Below, in pieces: positions 43,803 to 51,915 of a stretch of 64,000 bases of DNA (positions are counted from its first letter, which is position 1; each line of letters starts with the position of its first letter). Location of the stretch: assembly GCF_020781975.1 (NCBI RefSeq), contig NZ_JAJGNI010000001.1:372001-436000 (forward strand), written 5' to 3'. The DNA is from Microbacterium schleiferi (GTDB taxonomy: Bacteria > Actinomycetota > Actinomycetes > Actinomycetales > Microbacteriaceae). The notes beneath the pieces are model-generated. The model was not told where the DNA came from and searched no databases. It saw only the letters and a list, made by a program, of their open reading frames with translations. The position numbers and the translations under genes were made by a program.

Positions 43803-46237
43803 GACGTGCCCTCCCGGACGACGGTGTCGGGGGAGCGGGCGGGCCGCAGCCCGCGCCAGCGAGCGTGACGCAAGATGCCGCCGGGCGTGAACTCGGCGAA
43901 CTCGACCTCGCCGACCAGCTCCGGCTTCACCCAGATCGCATCGCGCGCGTCGGCCGCCGGTACGTCGGCGAAAGGGTTCTCGTCAATTCCGAGAGGGGCG
44001 AGCAGGCGCGCCAGAGTCGCAAGCGCGGCATCCGTGAAGCCTGTTCCTACGCGCCCCGCATACTGCAGACCGCTTTCACCCGGGATGCCCACCAGAAGCG
44101 ATCCGATGGCACCGGACCTGCCCCCCTGCCCGGGACGGATGCCGCCGATGACGACATCCTGGGTGCGGGTGAGCTTGATCTTGAGCCAGTCGGGCGAGCG
44201 CTCGCCGGGCCGGTAGCGCGAGCCGGGGTTCTTGACGACGACGCCCTCGAGGTCTGCTCCGCGCGCGGCGTCGAGCGTCGCATCCAGATCGTCGAACACC
44301 GGTGGGACCGTGACGCGCTCGCCCGCGCCGTCGGCAAGACGCTCCAGCAGGGCGCGTCGATCGCGCAACGACAGCGCCGTGGCATCCTGCCCGTCGATCT
44401 GGAGCAGGTCGAACAGGTAGTACTTCACCGGCGTGCGCGCGGCCTCGCGCACGATCTCGGCAGAATTCGCGAGGTTCATTCGCTTCTGCAGCAGCGCAAA
44501 GCTCGGCCTACCGTTCTCGTCCAGAGCGACGATTTCGCCGTCGACCACGCACGGCGCCTCGCCCAGCGCGGCATCCTGCAGGTCCGGATAGGTCGCCGTC
44601 ATGTCGTTGCCGCTGCGGGCGCGGAGCGTGAGGGTGGTCCCGTCCCAGATCCCGACTGCGCGGATGCCGTCCCATTTCATCTCCACCCAGGGCTCCCCGC
44701 CCCAGCGGCTGATTGCGCCGGCGGCAAGCCCCGGCGTCGACATGGTGGCCAGCATCGGGGCGGTGCCCGCGGCGTTGCCGGCGTCTTCTAGCGCCGGACG
44801 CGCCTGAGCGCGGGACCGGCCAGTGGATCCGACCGAGCTCCGCGAACCTGCCTGACCGGCGGCTGCGTCCTTCATCCGGTGGAGGAGCCACTGCGACTTC
44901 TCGCCGTCGCCCGCGGTGCGGATGAGCGCGAACCGCACGTCATCCATCGCCCCACCCGGGGCGCCGTGGGCGCGGAAGATGACCTCGTCGGCGCGCCATT
45001 TCTCGGTCTCATACGTGCCCGTGTCCCACACCGTCATGGTTCCGGCGCCGTACTCGCCCTGGGGGATCGTGCCGTGAAAAGTCAGGTATTCGATCGGGTG
45101 ATCCTCGGTCATCACCGCGAGGTTGTTGCGGTCGGGTGACTCGGGGATCCCGCGCGGGACCGCCCAACTGACCAACACTCCGTCCCGCTCCAGACGCAGG
45201 TCGAAGTGCAGCCGCGAGGCGTGATGTTCCTGCACGACGAAGCGCGGCGGATCACCGTCGCCGCGGGCGGCCGGCCGGGATCCGGCATCCGGAACCGGCT
45301 CCGGCGTTCTCGCAGCATCGCGCTTCTCGCGGTAGCGGTCCAAGGCGGCCGGCGTCGAGGTGCCGAAGAAGGGTGCGATCCCCGCGGCTGCGCGCTCGAG
45401 AACCTCCGAGAACAGCAGGTGGCGCAGTTGCGGATCTTCCAGTTCGTCCCAGGTTCGGGGAGCCGCGACGGTCGGATGCTCACGTCCTCGCAGCGAGTAC
45501 GGGCTGATCGTGGTCTTCTTGCCGTTGTTCTGACTCCAGTCCAAGAAGACTTTTCCCGCACGCACCGCCTTGGACATCGAACTCACGACGAGATCCGGAT
45601 GATCAGCCTCGAGCGCCCGCGCCAACTCCCGCGCCAGGTTCGAGGCGGCTTCGCTCGTGAGCGTCCCGGGAAGCGGCGCATAGAGATGGATCCCCTTGCT
45701 GCCGCTGGTGACAGGGATGCTCTCGAGCGACATCCCGCGCAGGATCTCTCGCACGAGCCGCGCAACCTCGGCGCACTCGGCCAGCCCGATACCGGGTCCC
45801 GGATCGAGGTCCAGGACCAGCCGATCCGGGTTCGCAGGGGAGCCGTCCGGCCCAAAACGCCATTGTGGAACGTGGAGTTCGAGGCTCGCAACCTGCCCGA
45901 GCCACACGAGCGCCGCCTGCGAATCGATGAGCGGGTAGGTCTTCGTGCCCGAGGAGTGCTCGATCGGCATCCGGGGGAGCCACTCGGGCGCGCCGCGCTC
46001 GAGGTCTTTCGTGAAGAACGACATGCCCGGATGCTCCGCATCGCCCACACCGTCGGGCCAGCGCTTTCTGGTTACGGGTCGTCCCGCGAGAAGCGGCAGG
46101 ATCGCGGGGGCGATGCGGCTGTAGTAATCGATGACCTCGCCCTTGGTCGTACCGGTTGCCGGATACAGCACCTTGTCGAGTTTGGTCAGGCGCAGCCGGT
46201 GCCCCTGCACCTGCACAGTCTGCTCCCGACCCGCCAT
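43799..46237 (-). CDS. ligD: ATP-dependent DNA ligase LigD (Pol-PE-Lig)
   Basis: 812 aa. Multifunctional NHEJ ligase. The domain order is primase/polymerase (residues ~1-290; LVLDLDPGPG metal site and SGSKGIHLYAPL), 3'-phosphoesterase (~325-460; FVVQEHHASRLHFDLRLE and GTIPQGEYGAG), then ATP-dependent ligase (~495-812; adenylated K521 in VEMKWDGIRAVG). This order, Pol first, is that of mycobacterial LigD and opposite to Pseudomonas. Divergent from ku with 76 bp between starts. Leaderless ATG after TAGCCT. Confidence 0.95.
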   Translation of the reverse strand: MAGREQTVQVQGHRLRLTKLDKVLYPATGTTKGEVIDYYSRIAPAILPLLAGRPVTRKRWPDGVGDAEHPGMSFFTKDLERGAPEWLPRMPIEHSSGTKTYPLIDSQAALVWLGQVASLELHVPQWRFGPDGSPANPDRLVLDLDPGPGIGLAECAEVARLVREILRGMSLESIPVTSGSKGIHLYAPLPGTLTSEAASNLARELARALEADHPDLVVSSMSKAVRAGKVFLDWSQNNGKKTTISPYSLRGREHPTVAAPRTWDELEDPQLRHLLFSEVLERAAAGIAPFFGTSTPAALDRYREKRDAARTPEPVPDAGSRPAARGDGDPPRFVVQEHHASRLHFDLRLERDGVLVSWAVPRGIPESPDRNNLAVMTEDHPIEYLTFHGTIPQGEYGAGTMTVWDTGTYETEKWRADEVIFRAHGAPGGAMDDVRFALIRTAGDGEKSQWLLHRMKDAAAGQAGSRSSVGSTGRSRAQARPALEDAGNAAGTAPMLATMSTPGLAAGAISRWGGEPWVEMKWDGIRAVGIWDGTTLTLRARSGNDMTATYPDLQDAALGEAPCVVDGEIVALDENGRPSFALLQKRMNLANSAEIVREAARTPVKYYLFDLLQIDGQDATALSLRDRRALLERLADGAGERVTVPPVFDDLDATLDAARGADLEGVVVKNPGSRYRPGERSPDWLKIKLTRTQDVVIGGIRPGQGGRSGAIGSLLVGIPGESGLQYAGRVGTGFTDAALATLARLLAPLGIDENPFADVPAADARDAIWVKPELVGEVEFAEFTPGGILRHARWRGLRPARSPDTVVREGTS

Positions 46238-46243
46238 GGGCCC

Positions 46244-46249
46244 AGGCTA
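46244..46249 (-). promoter_or_regulatory. -10 box, leaderless promoter of ligD
   Basis: TAGCCT on the minus strand, six bases before the ATG at 46237. Confidence 0.55.
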
Positions 46250-46301
46250 GCCCGCGGTGCCTGAGACGGGTCGGATGCTGGCACCGGGCGCCGCGAACGT
46301 G

Positions 46302-46307
46302 TGTACT
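46302..46307 (+). promoter_or_regulatory. -10-like box of ku
   Basis: TGTACT, six bases before the ATG at 46314; a weaker match to the local consensus than most. Confidence 0.4.
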
Positions 46308-46313
46308 GGTGTG

Positions 46314-47138
46314 ATGAGGTCCATCTGGAAAGGCGCGTTGACATTCGGACTGGTCAACGTCCCGGTGAAGGTCTATGCCGCGACCGAGGACCACGATGTG
46401 TCGCTGCATCAGGTCCATGCCGCCGACGGGGGCCGCATCCGCTATCAGCGCGTGTGCGAACTCGACGGCGAAGTCGTGCCGTACAGCGAGATCGACCGGG
46501 CCTACGACGACGGCGAGAAGACCGTCATCCTCACGAAAGAGGATTTCGCGGCGCTTCCTTCCGAGCGCAGCCGCGAGATCGAGGTCGTCGAGTTCGTGCC
46601 GACCGAGCAGGTGGATGTCCTGACGCTCGACAAGGCGTACTACCTCGAACCCGACTCCAAGTCGCCGAAAGCGTATGTGCTGTTGCGTAAGACGCTGGAG
46701 CAGACGGATCGCACCGCGATCGTGCGGTTCTCGTTGCGTCAGAAGACGCGCCTGGCGGCGCTGCGGGTGCGCGGCGATGTCCTCGTGCTGCAGACACTGT
46801 TGTGGGCAGACGAGGTGCGGGAGGCTGCCTTCCCGTCGCTCAGCGAGTCAGTGAAGATCTCCGACAAGGAACTCGAGCTGTCGGCATCCCTCGTCGAGAG
46901 CTTCTCGGGCGACTTCGACCCCGCCGACTTCGTCGACGAATACCAGCACGAGTTGCGGACCCTCATCGACGCCAAGCTCGAGAAGGGCGACGCGATCGAC
47001 ACTGCCGAAACGTTCGGCGAGCAGCCGGAGGAGCAGGGCGGCGAGGTCATCGACCTCATGGAGGCGCTGCGCGCGAGCGTCGAGCGCTCACGCGCCGCCC
47101 GCGAGAGTGGCTCGGGCAAGCAGAAGAAGTCCGGCTGA
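46314..47138 (+). CDS. ku: NHEJ DNA end-binding protein Ku
   Basis: 274 aa, normal for bacterial Ku. It begins MRSIWKGALTFGLVNVPVKV, the diagnostic N-terminus; the core ring region follows and a short basic tail ends SGKQKKSG. It binds double-strand ends as a homodimer and recruits LigD, encoded divergently next door. Two longer in-frame starts upstream give no conserved sequence. Confidence 0.96.
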   Translation: MRSIWKGALTFGLVNVPVKVYAATEDHDVSLHQVHAADGGRIRYQRVCELDGEVVPYSEIDRAYDDGEKTVILTKEDFAALPSERSREIEVVEFVPTEQVDVLTLDKAYYLEPDSKSPKAYVLLRKTLEQTDRTAIVRFSLRQKTRLAALRVRGDVLVLQTLLWADEVREAAFPSLSESVKISDKELELSASLVESFSGDFDPADFVDEYQHELRTLIDAKLEKGDAIDTAETFGEQPEEQGGEVIDLMEALRASVERSRAARESGSGKQKKSG

Positions 47139-47152
47139 GCGGAGGCCGAGTC

Positions 47153-47926
47153 TTACTGGGAGTCCTCGGGGCGGTTGTCGAACACCTCGGGCTCCAGAGC
47201 CAGTTCGCGCGCTTCGGCGGCATCCGTCTCGAGCTTCTCGCCTGACGCGGCTTCTTTGCGAGACTTCCACTTCTCGCTGAAGTAGTGGTACGCCACCACC
47301 AGGGCGGTACCACCGACGGCGACCAGCAAGATGATGTCGATGTATTCCGTGACGAGGTCACGCACCCACGGGATGTACGCGATGAGGTAGCCCACCATGG
47401 TGAGTCCGAAGCCCCACAGCAGCGCGCCGATGAGGTTGTAGAGCGTGTATCTGCGCCACGGCATGTGTCCTACCCCTGCGGCGACGGGAGCGAAGGTGCG
47501 CACGATCGGGACGAAACGGGCGAGGATCACGGTGATCCCGCCGAAACGTTCGAAGAACGCATTGGTTCGCTCGACGTTGCGCTTACTGAAGATCCCGGAT
47601 TCCTTGCGTTCGAAGACCGCAGGTCCGCCCTTGTGTCCGATGTAGTAGCCGACCTCCCCACCGATGAACGCGGCGAGCGCGATCAGCGAACACACGACCC
47701 AGATGTTGACGCCGAACACATCGTTGGTGTGGGTCAGCAATCCCGAGATGATGAGCAGAGTGTCGCCGGGGAAGAGGAACCCGACGAGCAGCCCCGTTTC
47801 GGCGAAGATGATCAGGCAGACCACCAGCAGGGCCCACGGGCCGGCCGCGGAAATGATCGTCTCGGGGTCGAGCCAGGGGATGAGAGCCAGTGGGTGCACG
47901 TGCGTTCCGTCGGTATCGGCGGTCAA
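47153..47926 (-). CDS. DedA family membrane protein
   Basis: 257 aa. DedA/SNARE-associated domain: FAETGLLVGFLFPGDTLLI, GGEVGYYIGHKGG, FFERFGGITVILARFVPIVR (with the conserved Arg after FxRF) and GVGHMPWRRYTLYNLIGA. Members act as lipid scramblase-like transporters (undecaprenyl phosphate or phospholipid) by recent work. The C-terminal ~50 residues are charged. The start is a TTG at 47926 with no clear ribosome-binding site; GTG at 47899 is an alternative. It follows tRNA-Leu by 22 bp in the same direction. Confidence 0.9.
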   Translation of the reverse strand: MTADTDGTHVHPLALIPWLDPETIISAAGPWALLVVCLIIFAETGLLVGFLFPGDTLLIISGLLTHTNDVFGVNIWVVCSLIALAAFIGGEVGYYIGHKGGPAVFERKESGIFSKRNVERTNAFFERFGGITVILARFVPIVRTFAPVAAGVGHMPWRRYTLYNLIGALLWGFGLTMVGYLIAYIPWVRDLVTEYIDIILLVAVGGTALVVAYHYFSEKWKSRKEAASGEKLETDAAEARELALEPEVFDNRPEDSQ

Positions 47927-47948
47927 GGGCGTGGCAGGATGCCTCGCG

Positions 47949-48030
47949 TGCGGAAGGTGGGACTTGAACCCACACGCCCGAAGGCACAGGAACCTAAATC
48001 CTGCGTGTCTGCCAATTTCACCACTCCCGC
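47949..48030 (-). tRNA. tRNA-Leu (TAG)
   Basis: 82 nt without encoded CCA. The acceptor stem pairs GCGGGAG with CTTCCGC. The anticodon loop TTTAGGT gives UAG. A long variable arm (TGCCTTCGGGCG) marks a class II tRNA, and the T-loop GGTTCAAGTCC is standard. Confidence 0.95.
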
Positions 48031-48040
48031 GGGTGCGATC

Positions 48041-48046
48041 AGTCTA
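48041..48046 (-). promoter_or_regulatory. -10 box of tRNA-Leu
   Basis: TAGACT on the minus strand, 10 bases before the tRNA 5' end. Because dedA follows 22 bp after the tRNA, this promoter may also serve dedA. Confidence 0.5.
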
Positions 48047-48145
48047 CTGACGCACGTTTGGCGATCTCGACGCACGATTCCGGTGCGGAGCTTCCGCGCC
48101 GAGGCTGTCGCGTGGGCCGGCGACCTCCTGCACTTGCGCCGACCG

Positions 48146-48179
48146 TTCCAGCGCGACAGGGTGTGCAGTGATACTGCAC
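48146..48179 (+). promoter_or_regulatory. Candidate promoter with overlapping palindrome upstream of the gene remnant
   Basis: TTCCAG (48146-48151), 18-base spacer, GATACT (48170-48175). The -10 is embedded in a perfect inverted repeat GTGCAG-5-CTGCAC (48163-48179), as for a repressor site. The only gene downstream is a truncated remnant, so this would be an orphan promoter/operator. Confidence 0.4.
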
Positions 48180-48211
48180 CGTGAGGTATGGAGTGGCGAA
48201 AGGGGAAGATC

Positions 48212-48302
48212 GTGACGACCGAGCAGGTCCAGAGGTGGCTGGATGACTACCGGAAGGCGTGGGAGACGCGAGACGCGGATGCCGCGGCTGCGCTGTTCAC
48301 TG
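48212..48302 (+). pseudogene. 5' remnant of a SnoaL-like/NTF2-fold gene
   Basis: GTG with AAAGGGG upstream opens about 31 codons, VTTEQVQRWLDDYRKAWETR then DADAAAALFTAED, the typical first helices of nuclear-transport-factor-2/SnoaL-like proteins (usually 120-150 aa). Similarity stops abruptly near position 48302-48310, where a different gene's 3' end begins in another frame. The reading frame continues to 48439 only as non-conserved Arg/Ala-rich sequence. Confidence 0.7.
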
Positions 48303-48398
48303 CTGAAGATCGATCCGCTGTTCCAGGGCATCGCGCTGGGCGCCATCATCCTGCTCGCGGTTGGGTTCGACGCGTGGTCTCGGCTGCGGCGGCGATGA
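48303..48398 (+). pseudogene. 3' remnant of a sugar ABC transporter permease gene (RbsC type)
   Basis: In the +1-shifted frame 31 residues read LKIDPLFQGIALGAIILLAV then GFDAWSRLRRR before a TGA. This is the last membrane segment and basic tail of ribose/xylose-type ABC permeases, with the usual xxQxxxLGxIILxAVxxDxWxR pattern. Nothing else of a permease or its operon is present. The join to the SnoaL-like start marks a deletion. Confidence 0.7.
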
Positions 48399-48411
48399 GG
48401 CCGCGGCAGCG

Positions 48412-48636
48412 TCAGCGTTTGGGGGCGAAGAAGAAGTAGATCAAGGGGCCGATACCGCCGAGAAGAATCACGAAGGCCCACAGGGGCTTCTTGCCGTTGA
48501 TCTTGTTCTCGGGGCGGATATAGAGGTCCCAGAAAGCCAGTCCCGCCCAGGCGGCCCGGATGACGCCACCGACCAGTCCGCCGACGACTCCCGTGCCGGT
48601 CTTCCGCGCCGCGTGGCTTGGTGTCTTCATGGTCAT
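48412..48636 (-). CDS. PLDc_N-domain small membrane protein
   Basis: 74 aa. A short basic N-terminus, an amphipathic Gly-rich helix (GVVGGLVGGVIRAAWAGLAF) and one membrane segment with the PLDc_N pattern (KKPLWAFVILLGGIGPLIYF followed by FAPKR). Start chosen at the ATG behind AAAGGCGGAAG. It is the second PLDc_N protein in the window (the other has SHOCT). It may be a modulator or leftover; function unknown. Confidence 0.75.
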   Translation of the reverse strand: MTMKTPSHAARKTGTGVVGGLVGGVIRAAWAGLAFWDLYIRPENKINGKKPLWAFVILLGGIGPLIYFFFAPKR

Positions 48637-48798
48637 GGCTTCCGCCTTTCGGGCCGCATCCGAATGCTCTCGTGCCATTGTGCAACGCCGACGCCGGGCA
48701 CCGACAGGGCCTCGGTCGTGGGACTAGATGCCCTAGTGTGCGCGGTGGCGCCTGCCTACGCTCGGGGTGTCGCCCTGGGTGCGGCGCGGGAGGTCCGG

Positions 48799-50673
48799 AT
48801 GAGGTATCTGCGCTGGATCTGGGCGTACCCGCTGGTCACGGCTACCGCGCTGGTGCTCCTCGCCGTCGGTGTGCTCGCGGCATCCGGAATGCCTGACGTT
48901 GCGCGGTGGGTCGCGACGATTTGGGTTGCGGGGATCATCGTCTGGACCCTCGTGGGCATGGTGCGCGACGTCCTGCGTGGCCACGTCGGGCTCGATGTTC
49001 TCGCTGTCACCGCGATGGTCGCGACCCTCGCGGTCGGGGAGTATCTGGCGGGGCTCGTGATCGTTCTGATGCTCGCCGGTGGTGCGGCGCTCGAGGATAT
49101 CGCCGGCCGGCGTGCGCGGCGGGACCTTCGCGCGCTGCTGGACAGATCGCCGCGCACCGCGCACGTCGTGACCGGTGGCGAATCGGGCGCTGTCGAGAGT
49201 GTGAAGGACGTCCCCATCGATGAGGTCGCTGTGGGCGACATCCTGCTGGTGCGGCCGGCCGAGATCGTGCCGGTGGATGCCGTGCTGCTGAGCGCCGACG
49301 CGGAGTTCGACGAATCGTCGCTGACGGGTGAGAGTCTTCCCGTGCAGCGCACCGAAGGCGACGAGGTGTTCTCGGGGGCCATCAACGGATCTCGCGCCGT
49401 GCGGGTACGAGCGACACGACGCAGCGCCGACAGCCAGTACCAGCAGATCGTCGCGCTGGTGCATGCTGCCGAGAGTTCTCGGGCGCCGGTCGTTCGCTTG
49501 GCCGACCGGTTTGCCGTGCCGTTCACCGCCGTCTCGCTCGTGCTCGCGGGAACCGCCTGGGCGATCTCAGGAGACCCGGTCCGCTTTGCTGAAGTGCTGG
49601 TGCTGGCGACCCCCTGTCCGCTGCTGATCGCGGCACCCGTGGCGTTCCTCGCAGGCCTGTCGCGAGCGGCGAAGGCGGGGGTCATCATCAAGAGCGGCGC
49701 GGTCATCGAGCAGCTCGCGCGCGTGAGTTCGGCGGCCTTCGACAAGACCGGAACACTGACGTGGGGTCGTCCCGCTCTCGTCGCCGTCCGTCCCGCGGAC
49801 GGATTCACCGCCGACGAGGTGTTGCAGTTCGCGGCCTCTGCTGAGCAGTACTCCACGCACGTGCTGGCAGAGAGCGTGCGCCGCGCCGCCCTCGACCGCG
49901 GGCTCGATCTGCTCCCTGCGTCTGACGCCTCGGAGGAGGCCACCAACGGTGTCACCGCATCGGTAGGGGGTCGGCCCGTCACCGTCGGCAAGCCCGCGTA
50001 TGTCGCAGCGCTCACGGGAACGGCGCCCCGAGAGACCCTGGATGCCGGTCAGGCCGCGGCCTACGTTGCGATAGATCGACGGTTCGCGGGAACCATCGTC
50101 CTGGCCGATGATCCTCGGCCGGATGCGCCTGCGGTTGTTGCCTGGCTCCGAGAGACCGGCGTGAGCCGGGTTGCGATGTTCACCGGCGATGTCGGCGCTA
50201 CCGCGCAGTCGGTTGCGACGGCGGTGGGGATTGACGAGGTGCACGCCGAGCTGCTGCCGGGCGACAAGGTGGAGCTTGCCGCCGGTCTGCAACCTCGGCC
50301 GATGATGATGGTCGGCGACGGGGTGAATGATGCCCCGGTGCTGGCGGCATCCGACATCGGTGTCGCGATGGGTGCGCGCGGGGCGACGGCCGCGGGGGAT
50401 GCGGCGGATGTCGTCATCCTGGTGGATGCCCTTGCTCCGGTTGCCGACGCCGTCGCGATCGCCCGCCACACCCTGCGCGTCGCGCTGACCGCGATCGGCG
50501 TGGGGATTGGGCTGAGCATTGCCCTGATGATCGTGGCTATGACGGGCGTCATCCCCGCCGTCGCGGGCGCCCTCATTCAGGAGCTCGTCGACGTCGCGAC
50601 GATCCTGTACGCGCTACGGGCGCTCGGGGCGCCCCGCAGCGCCCAGCGACCCGTGGTTTCGCCAGCGGGATGA
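48799..50673 (+). CDS. P1B-type heavy-metal-translocating ATPase with TPC motif
   Basis: 624 aa. P-type ATPase: actuator TGES (SSLTGESLPV), phosphorylation D315 (FDKTGTLTWG) and MMVGDGVNDAPVLA hinge. Six or so membrane segments, fewer than the eight of copper pumps, and no N-terminal CxxC metal domain. The membrane metal site reads T271-P272-C273 followed by P280, TPC(X)6P, instead of CPC. That motif belongs to the poorly understood P1B-5-like groups. Start chosen at the ATG behind GGGAGG. The metal is unknown; no regulator or chaperone is adjacent. Confidence 0.88.
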   Translation: MRYLRWIWAYPLVTATALVLLAVGVLAASGMPDVARWVATIWVAGIIVWTLVGMVRDVLRGHVGLDVLAVTAMVATLAVGEYLAGLVIVLMLAGGAALEDIAGRRARRDLRALLDRSPRTAHVVTGGESGAVESVKDVPIDEVAVGDILLVRPAEIVPVDAVLLSADAEFDESSLTGESLPVQRTEGDEVFSGAINGSRAVRVRATRRSADSQYQQIVALVHAAESSRAPVVRLADRFAVPFTAVSLVLAGTAWAISGDPVRFAEVLVLATPCPLLIAAPVAFLAGLSRAAKAGVIIKSGAVIEQLARVSSAAFDKTGTLTWGRPALVAVRPADGFTADEVLQFAASAEQYSTHVLAESVRRAALDRGLDLLPASDASEEATNGVTASVGGRPVTVGKPAYVAALTGTAPRETLDAGQAAAYVAIDRRFAGTIVLADDPRPDAPAVVAWLRETGVSRVAMFTGDVGATAQSVATAVGIDEVHAELLPGDKVELAAGLQPRPMMMVGDGVNDAPVLAASDIGVAMGARGATAAGDAADVVILVDALAPVADAVAIARHTLRVALTAIGVGIGLSIALMIVAMTGVIPAVAGALIQELVDVATILYALRALGAPRSAQRPVVSPAG

Positions 50674-50739
50674 CAGAGCTCGCCGCACCGCTGTGGATAA
50701 CTCCCGCGGCGCGGCGCGCGGCCTTGTCAGGATGCACGG

Positions 50740-51915
50740 GTGACCCTGACTTCGCCCGCCGACCCGACAGTTTCGGTGGTCGCGCGTGTACGCGAGTCGC
50801 TGCGGGCGGCACAGATCGACCCGCAGCGCGATCCGGATCGGGCGAGCCAGATCGCCAGGTCCGAAGTGCGTCGGCACAACGATTTCGCGCTGGCCCGCGG
50901 CGAGCGGACCCTCGATGACGAAGCGCACCACGTGCGCGACATCCTGGCCCAGCTCTCGGGATTCGGTCCGCTGCAGGCGTACCTCGACGACCCCGAGGTC
51001 GAGGAACTCTGGATCAATGCTCCGGACCGGATCTTCGTGGCGCGTGCCGGAGTCGCGTCCCGGGTCCCGCTCGCGCTGACCGACACGGCGGTACGAGACC
51101 TCGTCGAACGGATGCTGCACGCGACCGGCCGCCGCGTCGATCTCAGCCAGCCTTTCGTCGACGCCTCTCTTCCCGACGGGAGTCGCTTGCACGTCGTGAT
51201 CCCCGACATCACACGGCGGCACTGGGTCGTGAACATCCGCAAGTTCCTGCCGCGCTACCGGACGCTCGACGACCTCGTTGTGGCGGGCAGCGTGACGGCG
51301 GCGGATGCCGACCTGCTGGCGATCGCGATGCGGGAAGGGCGCAGCATCCTGGTCTCGGGTGCCACCCATGCCGGTAAGACGACCTTGCTCGCGGCGCTGA
51401 TCGCTGCGTGCGCGCCCTCGCAGCGCATCGTCACGGTGGAGGAGACGTTCGAACTTGCCGTCGACGCGCCGGACCTCGTCGCACTCCAGGGGCGTCAGCC
51501 GAGCCTCGAAGGGGGAGGGGAGGTGACGCTGCGCCGCCTGGTGAAGGAGGCACTCCGGATGCGGCCAGATCGGCTGGTCATCGGGGAGGTTCGAGACGCC
51601 GAGGCGCTCGATCTCGTCCTGGCCCTCAACACCGGAGTGCCGGGTGCCGCGACAATCCATGCGAACTCGGCAGCTGATGCACTCCGGAAGCTCTGCTCCC
51701 TCCCGCTCCTGGCTGGTCGCAACATCGACAGCGGCTTCGTGGTGCCGGCGGTCGCGGCATCCGTCGACCTCGTCGTCCACTGTCAGCGGGACGCGACCGG
51801 ACGGCGCCGCGTGACCGAGATCGTCGAACCCACAGGGCTTGAGGATGGCGTCATCCGTACTCGCCCCGCGCCCCGACAGGAACGGCAACCACTGATGCGG
51901 AGCAGGGGCCGATGA
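50740..51915 (+). CDS. tadA: TadA/CpaF-type secretion ATPase
   Basis: 391 aa. Hexameric motor of the Tad pilus/type II-like secretion system. N domain with FGPLQAYLDDPEVEELWIN; Walker A GATHAGKT (K213); Asp box TVEETFELAVD; Walker B region DRLVIGEVRDAEALDL; His box AATIHANSAADALRKL. The GTG lies six bases after CAGGAT, possibly leaderless. Overlaps tadB by 4 nt. First gene of the tad operon; the usual TadZ/Ssd gene upstream is absent. Confidence 0.93.
   Translation: MTLTSPADPTVSVVARVRESLRAAQIDPQRDPDRASQIARSEVRRHNDFALARGERTLDDEAHHVRDILAQLSGFGPLQAYLDDPEVEELWINAPDRIFVARAGVASRVPLALTDTAVRDLVERMLHATGRRVDLSQPFVDASLPDGSRLHVVIPDITRRHWVVNIRKFLPRYRTLDDLVVAGSVTAADADLLAIAMREGRSILVSGATHAGKTTLLAALIAACAPSQRIVTVEETFELAVDAPDLVALQGRQPSLEGGGEVTLRRLVKEALRMRPDRLVIGEVRDAEALDLVLALNTGVPGAATIHANSAADALRKLCSLPLLAGRNIDSGFVVPAVAASVDLVVHCQRDATGRRRVTEIVEPTGLEDGVIRTRPAPRQERQPLMRSRGR

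Noticed and set aside
48188..48439. An 83-codon intact gene spanning the remnant
   Set aside because: Only the first ~33 codons resemble a family; the remainder is out-of-frame sequence of a permease 3' end.
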